Shown in pieces: positions 8,735 through 18,633 of a stretch of DNA of 54,478 nt. Source of the stretch: Fulvivirga sp. (lineage in GTDB: Bacteria > Bacteroidota > Bacteroidia > Cytophagales > Cyclobacteriaceae); the NCBI GenBank assembly GCA_028280565.1, contig JANQLQ010000129.1, positions 1 through 54,478 on the forward strand. Reading direction: 5' to 3'. Under the pieces are notes generated by a model. The model saw nothing but the letters and a program-made list of their open reading frames with translations. It did no database searches and was not told the origin of the DNA. The translations under genes were made by a program, and so were the position numbers. Each line of letters opens with the position of its first letter. Position 1 is the first letter of the stretch.

Positions 8735-11700
8735 ATGAAAAATCTAAACAGGATCAAATTAGCGATTTCGCCAAATAGAATACTCGCAGGCATTAAGAAA
8801 GTCACGCTTCTAATGCTTTTGAGCAGCGCTTATTGTGCCGTATGGTCACAGCCTGTGGATAATCCCGTAGCCGCGTATTACAGTGGAGATGAAGGATATC
8901 CAGCCTGGACCGATGCGATCCGGTGGAATAACACGCTTAATATGGCCGCCTACACAAACGGGGCCAATGATTTTGAAAAATTCGAAAATGCCCGTGACCA
9001 GCTTCACAACCAGGGCGGCGGAGTGCTGTATTACCCTGCCGGCACCTATGACTTTTCCGATATGCCCGCCACGGGCCCCAATGGAAGAGGGTTGATGCTC
9101 AAGCCCGGCATAGTGATCCGCGGGGAAGCCCCGGCCGACGGTGATGCCACCGACGGGAACCTTGCCCTGCCAACAAAGTTTGTTTTTCCCTTTCAAACTA
9201 AAAAGGGAGGCCAGGTTCCCAAAGATTGGAACATTGTGGGCATGATGCCCGCCAGTGGACAAGAGTTAAAAGATGTGGATAATGTGGGCGTGGTATGGAT
9301 CGATTTTGAAGGCGCTGCCGTATACTTCGGCGCGCAAATGACCTGGGGCAGCACTTATGCCAATGGCGGCGCCTGGAAAAGCGCTAAAGTCAAAAACACT
9401 TGGAAAAATAGGAAACCTAATGGTACCCACCCTATGGATCCGTTTTGCGGATCTCCCATGAATACTGGGCAATACATAGGTTCGGGAAAAGGGAGGTTGG
9501 TGTTTGGGTGCGTATTCAGGAATGCCAGTGTGTTGAATGATGTGATCGACGAAGGCTATGGCGCTGATGGCTTTTTTGCCTACAAATTCGGCGCCCGGGT
9601 AGCCATATACGCTTCTCATGTGCTGGTGGCCAATAACGTGATGCCCAAGCCGGACCGAAGTTTCAAATACACTCAAAGGACCAATAGCGGGCAGGAAAAG
9701 ACTATCCTATATGATTATGGAATGACAAACGCCATTGACATCAACAAGACATTTTGTAATGTCAATGGGAACAAGCACAATAAGACCACCGGGGGATACT
9801 GGAAGCCGGGGATCGTTGTCAAAGACAATTGGTTCTATAATCATGGACGTAAAGGAACGGATATCTCCGGGACCTGGATGATCGTACAGAACAATCATAA
9901 CCAGCGGGATTATCTCGAAGAAGGTAATGATGTCTATGGTCTAGGCGGTGGCTGGGAACTGACGCTGGATGGCTACAAAGAATCTGCCGCCGGGGGAAGT
10001 GGCAGCGCTTCGGATAATGAATCCCGTGGATACGACCTGGCCGGGCAAAACCTCTGGGTAGATGGCAATTATTTAACCAATACAGGCTCTGACCCGGGAA
10101 ATGATGGTGAGGGGATCCTAGCGCAGCGTCATGGAGGGACCGATATAAACTCTTGGGCATATACCCATAACAACCACGTAAGGGGGAGCGGGGAGCCGGG
10201 CTATTTAGGAGGGTACGATGTACATTGCTACGGCTTCTTAATTGCCTTTAACACCACAAATGGCGAGGTAGGTCATATTAAGGCTGCAGGGAACAATGCC
10301 GTGGATGTAGCTTTTGTTAAAAATACTGCGTCAAAAACAAGAACGGATTTTGGAGGAACAAAGGACTTGATTACCTCCTGTCCTTCCGGGACACCCTCGG
10401 CGCCCAAAAATGTGAAAGCAGATCCTCAAAGTGATCATATACGTCTTACCTGGGGAGATAATTCAAACCATGAAATAGGCTATAAGATCCAACGGAAAAT
10501 AGGGAAAAATGGTACTTGGGAAACCGTATCCTATCGCCCCAGGAAAAGCAATGGCACGCCGGGAAACCCACAGCAATGGAATGATTACCTGGCGCCCTCC
10601 GGCAAAGAATTGTATTACAGGGCCGTAGCGATCAATTGCTCGGACAACAACAACGGGGCAAGCAGCGAAGTGGGCCCTGTTACCATAGGAGGAACTGCCG
10701 TTAACAATCCTCCAACGGTAGCCATAACTTTACCAGCCAACAATGCCACTTTCAGCGCGGGAAATACAATTACCCTCCTTGCCAGCGCGAGCGATGCAGA
10801 TGGTACGATCAGCAAAGTTACTTTTTACCGGGGAGGTACCAGGCTAGGAGAAGATGTCACCAACCCTTATCAATATACGTGGAACAACCCAGGGGAAGGT
10901 AGTTTTGTGATCACGGCCAAAGCCACCGATGACCAGGGAGAGGAGACTACATCTGCCGCGATTACGATCACTGTCAATCCCCCGGGGAATACGGGTGGAG
11001 ATACAGCACGGGACGAATTGCTCCCCAATACATCCTGGATGAACGGCTATAATAACCGGGTCGATAACTTTGTCAATGTAAAAAACTGGGATTATGCCAA
11101 GACCAACCACGGGGATAGGGATAACGGCAAGCGATTTTGGCCGCAATACCTGGCACAACTGTCGAAGGGAGCAGCCAATATTGGGGAATTACAATCGAAG
11201 GGTTGGGGAGTGTACAACCAGAACGAAGGGAGCGTTTTTAAACCTTTTTCCGCACCCGGACTGCTGTACTATTATTATGAATATGCCAATAACACCCACA
11301 AAAATCGTGTAGAAGGTCATTGGAATGGAACGGTGTATAACACGGTTTCCGGGCAGAGCGGGGGCGGAAGGGCCTTTAGCTCCCGCGAGGACGGAAAAAT
11401 GGACCCTATTTATGTATGCACCGAATTCAATTCAGAGAATTTTAACTGGATGAACCGCATCTTCGGGTACATGATGTCCCACCAGGTCCAGGACAATACA
11501 TTAATAGAAGGTACACCCGCCCAACAGTGGTTTGACGAATACCTCAAGAACCTCACACGCTCTACATTCAGCACGGGCCGTGTAGAATGGAACTCTCAAA
11601 ACTATACCGGGTTCTGTATCCAGGCCATAGAGCCCGTTTACAATTATGCCGATTGGGATCCCGAAGCTCAAAAAAGAGCGGCCGCCATCTTAGATTGGAT

Positions 11701-14700
11701 GGCAGTAGAAACAGCGCTTCACCTGGTAGACGGCACCTATGTAGGTCCAAAATCCAGGGGGAAAGGCGAAGGATACCGCGCCCAGCACGGTTCCGTAGCA
11801 CCCTACTATTACCTATGGTTTGGCCAGGGAAATGCCTCGGCATTTTCGGGTAGCGAAGGGCAATGGACCGTGGGGTACGCTGCCCATATGAAATACAGGC
11901 CGTTAAACATCGCACTGGACATTGCCAACCGGAATTTCAATACCCCTGTAGAGATCCAGTCCGCTAAGCCATATTACGATGCGGATGAAGAAAACTACCA
12001 GGATTGGCAAGGGAATACCGACCGAAGCAAGCGTTTTGAATTTGAAACCCTTTGGATCGACGATAACTACACCATGGCCAGTATTGCCACGAACAGGCCC
12101 AGGGGGGAGCGCACATTTTCTGAACAGGAGATCTGGAGTATCGGTGTAAAACAGTCCGGCGGGTTGGGATTGCAGGTATTTGGCAATGCCAATAACAACA
12201 ACGATTTTGGCGACAATAATTCGGATATCCGGAGGGATGTGGTCGGGAGATCGCCACACCAGGAGATCGGCCAGTTTAGAAATGCCATGCTCCAGCTTAT
12301 TAAAGGGGGTAGAGATCAGTATGTGTATGCTCCCAAAAGCAAAAGCCCCTCCTTTGATGGAGACCGCATGTTCGTAGATATGGGCAGCGGGGTGTATGTG
12401 GCGGTGACACCTCATAACAGTTCGGGGAGATCTTCTCAAACCAAAAAAGGAGGAGATGGTAAAGATTACACCCGGTTTAGCTGGAGATTCGGCTCATCGC
12501 TCGGGGCTTTGGCCATAGAAGTGGGCACATCGGCAGAACACGGCTCTTTCGGGAATTTTAAAAATGCCGTAAAGAGTAAAACAACATTAAGAGGACTGGG
12601 TAATGACCAGGTGGAATATACCTCTACCCAGGGCAATACGCTTAAGCTGGAATGGGTGGACCCTGTTGCCTATTCCTACATCCATACCTCCCCAGGCAGC
12701 CCCAATTGTAATACCTATACCGTCAACCCGGCGGGTGTAGTGCCCAAAGTATGGGGCAATGGTGAATTCATTGATTTCAATAGCTGGGACAGTTATAAGG
12801 TATCTTACGGTGATCCTATCGTCAGCCAGCGATGGGGCGATGCCCGGCTGAGGCTACAGGCCGGCGGTGAAGGAGTACAAATAAAAGTGGATAAAACCAC
12901 GGCCAGGGTAAGCTACAGTACATTCACTCCCGGGCAGGGCGGTGGTGATAACATACCACCGGTGGTTTCGATCACAGCGCCTGCTCCCGGGGCTACCTTC
13001 ACGAAAGGCGAAACGATCACCATCGCGGCTTCCGCTAGTGATAGCGACGGGAGCATCGCCAAAGTGGAATTCTTCCGTGGGAGCACCAAGCTGGGAGAAG
13101 ATACCACGAGTCCCTACCGTTACAACTGGAATAATGTGCCCCAAGGCAATTTCAGCCTATCCGCTATTGCTACTGATAATGAGGGAGCAGCTACTACTTC
13201 ATCCCTGGTAAACATATCGATACAAGGTGATGGTGGTGGCGGAGATTATTTCCTGGAGACAGGAGGCGTACTTTCCATAGAGGCCGAAAACTATGACGGC
13301 TCCGTACCCGGGAGCGGGTCTGCTTCATCGAGTTATCTCGAGGTGTTTCCCAGTGCATCGGCCAGCAACGGTGCCGCGATACGCGCCATGCCAAATGCCG
13401 GGGTGAATACCCAGGACAACACGATAGGCCCAGGTTACAGCTACCCGGTATATTTCAGCACCATCGGTACGTACAACGTATGGATAAGGATGTTGGCCGA
13501 GGTCAACACCAATGACTCCTGGCACGTGGGTTTAGATGGTACTTTACTCACCGGCGGAGGCACAGGCCTTGGCATGCTTGCCAACAACTGGGACTGGGCC
13601 AACCGGGTATCGGGTGCCACGGTAACGGTTACCATAGACACCCCGGGAGTCCATACGATCAACGTATGGATGCGTGAAGATGGCGCCCAGCTGGATAAAT
13701 TAGTGTTTACTTTAGGTTCAGCGCCTACGGGTACCGGCCCGGCGGAAAGCCCGAGGGGGGGAATCCCGGGCGGTAACAACGCGCCGGAAGTAGCCATCAC
13801 CAGCCCGGCGAATGGGGCTACCTTTACCGAGGGCGAAACGGTTACAATATCCGCTTCCGCCAGCGATAGTGACGGTACTATATCCAAAGTAGAATTCTAC
13901 CAAGGCAGCACTAAACTGGGAGAAGATACCACGACCCCCTACAGCTATAGCTGGGGTAATGTGGCTGCAGGAACCTACACGATCACGGCGGTGGCTACGG
14001 ATAATTTAGGAGCCAGTACCATCTCGGGGGCCATTACCTTTATGGTAGAACCCGGCGGCGGCATCCCCATCGTAGGGATCTACCAGGCAGAATCGTTCAC
14101 AGCCAGCTTTAACGCCGAGGAAAGTACCCGGCATTCCGGCTATACCGGCAGCGGTTACATGGACTATGGCGGCCAGGGATCTTATGTAGAGTGGAATTCA
14201 GTAAAGGAGGGTCCCGGTACGGTCACGCTAACCTTCCGTTATGCCAATGGCGGCAGCAAGAACGACCGCCAATGTGCGATCCTGGTGAATGGAACGGATA
14301 CAGGTTCTTTGCCTTTTGCCCCTTCCGGCGGTTGGGCCAGCTGGGCTACGGTGAGTAAGACAGTTACACTGCAACCGGGAGCAAATACGATACGGGTAGA
14401 GGCTAACACCTCTAAAGGTGGTCCTAATTTGGATAAGATGGAGGTCCTACCAGCGGGTGGAGGTTTGCCTGCTGTACCGGAAGCCTCGGCTATGTCAAAG
14501 ACCCTGGAGGTATATCCTAACCCAACAAAAGGAACCCTACATATCGATGTAAAAAATGTGCGGGTCTCTAAAATGGTCCTTCGGGATATGAGTGGGCTCA
14601 TTCGCGTAGATCTTGAAGTTGACGATAATTCTACCCTTGATCTTAGCGCGTACCCCAAGGGGATCTACATCCTGCACATCATCACATCCGAAGGATTACT

Positions 14701-14725
14701 GACTCGACAGATCATCAAAGAATAA
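8735..14725 (+). CDS. Giant secreted beta-helix plus alpha/alpha-toroid double-lyase candidate with T9SS domain
   Basis: 1996 residues with an N-terminal signal region (cut near VWSQ, about residue 35). Order: right-handed beta-helix of pectate-lyase/PL6-like type (about 40-545; GGGVLYYPAGTY near its start is typical), fibronectin III (552-640), bacterial Ig (657-750), a 630-residue alpha-rich domain followed by beta-sandwich that resembles toroid lyases (759-1398), Ig (1406-1500), CBM6-like module (1503-1660), Ig (1679-1775), CBM35-like (1780-1905), T9SS sorting domain (1924-1996, ending RQIIKE). Two different lyase folds in one chain suggest sequential attack on one acidic polysaccharide, but I could not confirm catalytic residues in either. 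Three of the five Ig modules and two of the four carbohydrate-binding modules in this locus are in this protein. Gene 3 follows after 28 bp. Confidence 0.8.
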   Translation: MKNLNRIKLAISPNRILAGIKKVTLLMLLSSAYCAVWSQPVDNPVAAYYSGDEGYPAWTDAIRWNNTLNMAAYTNGANDFEKFENARDQLHNQGGGVLYYPAGTYDFSDMPATGPNGRGLMLKPGIVIRGEAPADGDATDGNLALPTKFVFPFQTKKGGQVPKDWNIVGMMPASGQELKDVDNVGVVWIDFEGAAVYFGAQMTWGSTYANGGAWKSAKVKNTWKNRKPNGTHPMDPFCGSPMNTGQYIGSGKGRLVFGCVFRNASVLNDVIDEGYGADGFFAYKFGARVAIYASHVLVANNVMPKPDRSFKYTQRTNSGQEKTILYDYGMTNAIDINKTFCNVNGNKHNKTTGGYWKPGIVVKDNWFYNHGRKGTDISGTWMIVQNNHNQRDYLEEGNDVYGLGGGWELTLDGYKESAAGGSGSASDNESRGYDLAGQNLWVDGNYLTNTGSDPGNDGEGILAQRHGGTDINSWAYTHNNHVRGSGEPGYLGGYDVHCYGFLIAFNTTNGEVGHIKAAGNNAVDVAFVKNTASKTRTDFGGTKDLITSCPSGTPSAPKNVKADPQSDHIRLTWGDNSNHEIGYKIQRKIGKNGTWETVSYRPRKSNGTPGNPQQWNDYLAPSGKELYYRAVAINCSDNNNGASSEVGPVTIGGTAVNNPPTVAITLPANNATFSAGNTITLLASASDADGTISKVTFYRGGTRLGEDVTNPYQYTWNNPGEGSFVITAKATDDQGEETTSAAITITVNPPGNTGGDTARDELLPNTSWMNGYNNRVDNFVNVKNWDYAKTNHGDRDNGKRFWPQYLAQLSKGAANIGELQSKGWGVYNQNEGSVFKPFSAPGLLYYYYEYANNTHKNRVEGHWNGTVYNTVSGQSGGGRAFSSREDGKMDPIYVCTEFNSENFNWMNRIFGYMMSHQVQDNTLIEGTPAQQWFDEYLKNLTRSTFSTGRVEWNSQNYTGFCIQAIEPVYNYADWDPEAQKRAAAILDWMAVETALHLVDGTYVGPKSRGKGEGYRAQHGSVAPYYYLWFGQGNASAFSGSEGQWTVGYAAHMKYRPLNIALDIANRNFNTPVEIQSAKPYYDADEENYQDWQGNTDRSKRFEFETLWIDDNYTMASIATNRPRGERTFSEQEIWSIGVKQSGGLGLQVFGNANNNNDFGDNNSDIRRDVVGRSPHQEIGQFRNAMLQLIKGGRDQYVYAPKSKSPSFDGDRMFVDMGSGVYVAVTPHNSSGRSSQTKKGGDGKDYTRFSWRFGSSLGALAIEVGTSAEHGSFGNFKNAVKSKTTLRGLGNDQVEYTSTQGNTLKLEWVDPVAYSYIHTSPGSPNCNTYTVNPAGVVPKVWGNGEFIDFNSWDSYKVSYGDPIVSQRWGDARLRLQAGGEGVQIKVDKTTARVSYSTFTPGQGGGDNIPPVVSITAPAPGATFTKGETITIAASASDSDGSIAKVEFFRGSTKLGEDTTSPYRYNWNNVPQGNFSLSAIATDNEGAATTSSLVNISIQGDGGGGDYFLETGGVLSIEAENYDGSVPGSGSASSSYLEVFPSASASNGAAIRAMPNAGVNTQDNTIGPGYSYPVYFSTIGTYNVWIRMLAEVNTNDSWHVGLDGTLLTGGGTGLGMLANNWDWANRVSGATVTVTIDTPGVHTINVWMREDGAQLDKLVFTLGSAPTGTGPAESPRGGIPGGNNAPEVAITSPANGATFTEGETVTISASASDSDGTISKVEFYQGSTKLGEDTTTPYSYSWGNVAAGTYTITAVATDNLGASTISGAITFMVEPGGGIPIVGIYQAESFTASFNAEESTRHSGYTGSGYMDYGGQGSYVEWNSVKEGPGTVTLTFRYANGGSKNDRQCAILVNGTDTGSLPFAPSGGWASWATVSKTVTLQPGANTIRVEANTSKGGPNLDKMEVLPAGGGLPAVPEASAMSKTLEVYPNPTKGTLHIDVKNVRVSKMVLRDMSGLIRVDLEVDDNSTLDLSAYPKGIYILHIITSEGLLTRQIIKE

Positions 14726-14753
14726 CTATACCTAATCATTAAAACAGATACCA

Positions 14754-17105
14754 ATGAAGGATCATATAATTTTTCTCATAGGGTTATTGCTGGTCATTAA
14801 TTTTCACAGTGCCGCAGCCCAGGATTATGATATAGCCGTATCCAGCTACTTCGATGATAATTCGGATAATGACGAGGTAAGATCCACCCGGATCTTATCG
14901 GATGGCACGATAGTTTTAGCCGTGCATGCTACAAATAATTATGGAAAACAACCCTTGCTGCTATTAGGAGGAAGCGCGGCTAAGGCAGCCATCGTCCGAA
15001 TATCACCCACCGGGACCGAGGTATTGTCCGTTACCCGGGTGGGCGATGCCATACAAGATATGGACATTGACGGGAATGATAACATCTACGTAGCCCTGGG
15101 GAGCCAGGGACTTATAAAGCTTAACGCACAGGCCAATACGCTTATTTACAGCAAAAGTAATAACGGGTATTGTGGGCGTATTGACGTAAGCCCCAACGGC
15201 ACGGCGGCAGCCCTGCAAAGTGATGGAAGGTACGCGGGGAATATTTATGTATACGACCATTCCGGTGGGCAGGTCACTACGTTTAAAGGAAAGAACTTTT
15301 CCAGTGATGTAGCCATTGATGAAAACAACGACCTGGTTTTTACCATTGGTTTCCGGAACTCCAACAGCGGTTGTAACCCCGTACAGATCTCCTACTTGAG
15401 GGCACATGATTTTAACGGCAACCAGGTATGGAAGAACTATGATCATAGCGGGAGGGACCTCGAAACCTGCAATGGCCCCTCGGTAACGAATAACATGGCA
15501 GACACCCGCGGGTACCGGGTCATTGTTGCGCCCGATGGCAATGTATATGCCGGGTATGAAGTAGCAGGAGGAAACCATATTTTCCGGTGGCATCCCCGGG
15601 ATCTCAACCGGGCGGTGGATATTGTAGGGGGAGACAAATACCACGAGTTCTACAATTCACGTGCCGAACATAAATCGTTTATCGCCGCCTATAACCCCAG
15701 GAGCGGGGATTACATCAAAGGACAGCAATTTACGGCACGGCTTGAAAACGGTAGGGCCAATGCGCTGCGATTACGAAGAGGAGAGATAACCGTAGATACC
15801 CGCGGGAACATTTATGCAGCATTTGCATCTGCTTCCGGGGGTGGTACGAATAACACTGCTTTCGGGCTACCTTATGACTTTAGCCCTGCAAAGCTTAATA
15901 ATGAATACGGCGGAGGCCCTTCGCTAATGGTGATGTCCCCGGATTTCAAAAAGAGGGAATTCGTGGCTCGCGTATCAAGTTCCGGGAACATGAATACCGT
16001 GGCTGTGAGAAATGAAGGAAATGTAGAAAAAGTAGTCGTTGGAGGGTTTGTCGATACAGGAAGGCCATTTTATGACACCAATGCATTGGATAACACGGCT
16101 GACGGAGGAGAGCACAGTGGATTTTTCAGTGTTTTTACCACGGGTACCGTTACCCCTCCCGGTAACATAGCGCCCACGGTTTCCATCACTTCACCGTATC
16201 CCGGGACTACCTTCACGGAAGGCGAAACGATCACGATAGCCGCTTCTGCCAGCGATAGTGACGGTAGCGTATCCAAAGTAGAATTCTTCCAGGGCAGTAC
16301 AAGGCTAGGAGAGGATACCGCGGAACCTTACACCTACAGTTGGGCCAATGTTCCTAAAGGGACCTATGAGATCACTGCGGTGGCTACGGATAATTTGGGA
16401 GCCAGTACCCCCTCGGGGACGATCACCGTTACCTTTGAAGCCGATGGGGGTACTCCATCTCCCGGGATCTACCAGGCCGAATCCTACACCGCCCGCTTTA
16501 AAGCCAATGAGAGCACAACACACCCTGGCTATACCGGCAGCAGTTACATGGACTATGGGGGCCGGGGCGCTTACATCGAATGGAATACGGTGAATGAAGG
16601 GGCTGGCACGGCCACGCTAACCTTCCGCTATGCCAATGGCAGTAGTAAGAACAACCGCCAGTGTGCGATCATTGTCAACGGTACGGATATGGGTTCATTG
16701 CTTTTCGCTCCCACCGGTAGCTGGGCGAGTTGGACTACGGTGAGTAAAGCGGTCATCCTACAGCCGGGAGCGAATACGATCCGGGTAGAGGCCAATACCT
16801 CTAAAGGTGGTCCTAACCTGGATAAGATGGAAGTAATGGTAAAAACAGCAAATCAAGCCACCGTTTCTATGGATCATTCAAAAGCTCCACCTGTGACCAT
16901 TTATCCGAATCCCACCCGTGGCCCTGTGAAGGTCACAGGGGAGGTGGAGAAGATCTATGTATACTATTCAAAATCAAATAAAGTCGTCTTTGAGACCAGG
17001 GAAAATACCTTTGACCTCACCGGCTTTCCTTTAGGGATCTATTTTGTAATGGTCTTAACCAAAGACGGACAAACGGTGATCAAAAGATTGGTATTACAAC
17101 AGTAA
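14754..17105 (+). CDS. Secreted beta-propeller protein with Ig, CBM35 and T9SS domains
   Basis: 783 residues; signal peptide 1-22 (cut after AAAQ). Residues about 23-460 show repeated blade-like units with D-x-D-G-N-I/V-Y turns (DGNDNIYVA, DGNVYAGYE, DTRGNIYAAF), as in SBBP/NHL-type propellers. Then come a bacterial Ig module (about 475-562), a CBM35-like module (565-690) nearly identical in residues to those of the two upstream lyases, and a T9SS sorting domain at the end. The propeller has no catalytic motif that I recognise; it may bind sugar or protein, or be a novel hydrolase. It lies 28 bp behind the double-lyase gene, so they are probably co-transcribed. The shared tail argues that the three products act on, or are displayed against, the same polysaccharide. 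Confidence 0.8.
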   Translation: MKDHIIFLIGLLLVINFHSAAAQDYDIAVSSYFDDNSDNDEVRSTRILSDGTIVLAVHATNNYGKQPLLLLGGSAAKAAIVRISPTGTEVLSVTRVGDAIQDMDIDGNDNIYVALGSQGLIKLNAQANTLIYSKSNNGYCGRIDVSPNGTAAALQSDGRYAGNIYVYDHSGGQVTTFKGKNFSSDVAIDENNDLVFTIGFRNSNSGCNPVQISYLRAHDFNGNQVWKNYDHSGRDLETCNGPSVTNNMADTRGYRVIVAPDGNVYAGYEVAGGNHIFRWHPRDLNRAVDIVGGDKYHEFYNSRAEHKSFIAAYNPRSGDYIKGQQFTARLENGRANALRLRRGEITVDTRGNIYAAFASASGGGTNNTAFGLPYDFSPAKLNNEYGGGPSLMVMSPDFKKREFVARVSSSGNMNTVAVRNEGNVEKVVVGGFVDTGRPFYDTNALDNTADGGEHSGFFSVFTTGTVTPPGNIAPTVSITSPYPGTTFTEGETITIAASASDSDGSVSKVEFFQGSTRLGEDTAEPYTYSWANVPKGTYEITAVATDNLGASTPSGTITVTFEADGGTPSPGIYQAESYTARFKANESTTHPGYTGSSYMDYGGRGAYIEWNTVNEGAGTATLTFRYANGSSKNNRQCAIIVNGTDMGSLLFAPTGSWASWTTVSKAVILQPGANTIRVEANTSKGGPNLDKMEVMVKTANQATVSMDHSKAPPVTIYPNPTRGPVKVTGEVEKIYVYYSKSNKVVFETRENTFDLTGFPLGIYFVMVLTKDGQTVIKRLVLQQ

Positions 17106-17781
17106 TAACAGCAAGAGTAGTAGGCCTGGCTCGAAAGGTGCTAGGCTTACTTTAAAACTGTAAGTAGGTACGATGATGGTGATAGGGATGTCCACGAACA
17201 TACGGGCCATTTGAGGCTTGCGGGCCGGCGGTCTAAAGGGGGTTGACAAGTGCGCGTTCAGCAAGGTAACTTGCTAGCACCAGCGTGTGGGAACACTACG
17301 GTTGCATCAACGCGTAGCTGGCTCCAGCCGAAGCAGGTGGTCTTTGTTCGTGGCTCCCTTTTTTTTCCTGGCCCATAACCGCCAGGGGCAATAGGTTTTT
17401 GACCTTTAATCACCCCTTAGCCTGTTTAAGAGAGAGACTAAACGTGTGGTGAACTATCCCTTGAAGGGAAATGCTGGGAAGTTATCGGTAAGTTTTGCTA
17501 CCTTATCTCCAACAATGGTTTGTATGACCAGCTTTCTTTTCACTCCAATACGTTTGGGTTAACTGATCGCCCTAAAACAACGTAAGTTTTGGGCTAATCA
17601 ACCCACCTAGCATACTTCACTTCAACGCAAAATATTGAAAACTACCTTTTAACTGGAGGGGACACAGTGAATACCATCACAAGAGATTTCATTTCCATAT
17701 AGCCTGTTTCAGTTCCGATTTCTAATCCTTCGGAGATATTTCCTCCCCCCCGGCAAGCCCAGCCCGTTTCTTCGAAAAAGA
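17106..17781. other. 675-bp gene-free stretch with repeats and hairpins
   Basis: No gene is supported. A possible terminator follows the propeller gene: GCCTGGC (17124-17130) with GCTAGGC (17140-17146), including one G-T pair. The 14-mer CCATTTGAGGCTTG is at 17207-17220. A perfect hairpin, AGCAAG-GTAA-CTTGCT, is at 17260-17275. The rest is GC-richer than typical spacers here and may be decayed insert DNA. Confidence 0.5.
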
Positions 17782-18531
17782 ATGAACTCAAAAATGGAAA
17801 AAACAAGAAAGATCAAGCTTACAAAGGCCCTGTGGATGATAGGGCTTTTCATGGCATTTGTCTCCTGTAATGATGATGACAATGAAGTCGTGGTGGTAGA
17901 GATCACCGAACAAGATGTTGCAGAAGTAATAGCGGCGTCCTTAAGCGAGGAAGATGGCGGGTTTGCTGCGGATATCGATAATCTTCTCGAGGAGGTTGAA
18001 GAAGATTGTGGCTATGTGAAAACAGGATCCCTCACAGACCAGGACACGTTTGAAGAGGGGTATTATGATGTAGCCTATGAGTTATCCATGGAAGTTGTGT
18101 GTGACGATGCCAATCAATTCGTGCAGCTCAATTACAGCTACAAAAATAAAAGGGAAGCAGACCTGGTGCGGTTAAGTGTAGATAGTGAAGTAGAGAGCGA
18201 GTGGATCTTCCTGGATGATGGGGAGCTGTACCTGCTAAATGGAGCTTACGCTTACAACGGACAAGAAGCCTTTAAAATCCGGGATGAGAATACGTTTACC
18301 ACCGCCTTGGACGTCAGCTCCAATACACTAATGATCAATGACCACGGTGACTTCCTTGAAGGTACACTGGCCGTTAGCTATTCTATAGTGTCTACTTCGG
18401 GGGATGAAAGAGCAGAAAGTGGATCCTTGACCCTCACCACCACGAATGTAGGGCTATTAGATATCTCTTCTTTTGAATACCTCTACGAGATCGACATAAA
18501 AACGGGTGATGTACAACAAATTGAGCGATAG
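17782..18531 (+). CDS. Acidic lipoprotein of unknown function
   Basis: 249 residues. A basic N-terminus (KTRKIKLTK), a hydrophobic stretch and the lipobox FVSC at about residue 29, followed by NDDDNE, mark a lipoprotein; the Asp-rich +2 region is compatible with the Bacteroidota surface lipoprotein export signal, though that is inference. The mature part is acidic with predicted beta strands and no motif I recognise. A second in-frame ATG (17794) is also possible. The following barrel gene begins about 100 bp later on the same strand, so the two may form a lipoprotein/outer-membrane pair. Confidence 0.65.
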   Translation: MNSKMEKTRKIKLTKALWMIGLFMAFVSCNDDDNEVVVVEITEQDVAEVIAASLSEEDGGFAADIDNLLEEVEEDCGYVKTGSLTDQDTFEEGYYDVAYELSMEVVCDDANQFVQLNYSYKNKREADLVRLSVDSEVESEWIFLDDGELYLLNGAYAYNGQEAFKIRDENTFTTALDVSSNTLMINDHGDFLEGTLAVSYSIVSTSGDERAESGSLTLTTTNVGLLDISSFEYLYEIDIKTGDVQQIER

Positions 18532-18633
18532 GTTTTAGTGTGAACGACCAGTAGTATGGACAGGTCCATGGTAACCCGATGGACTTGTGCCGGCCTGGTC
18601 AATGCATCTCATCTCATTCCTTATCACTATCGA

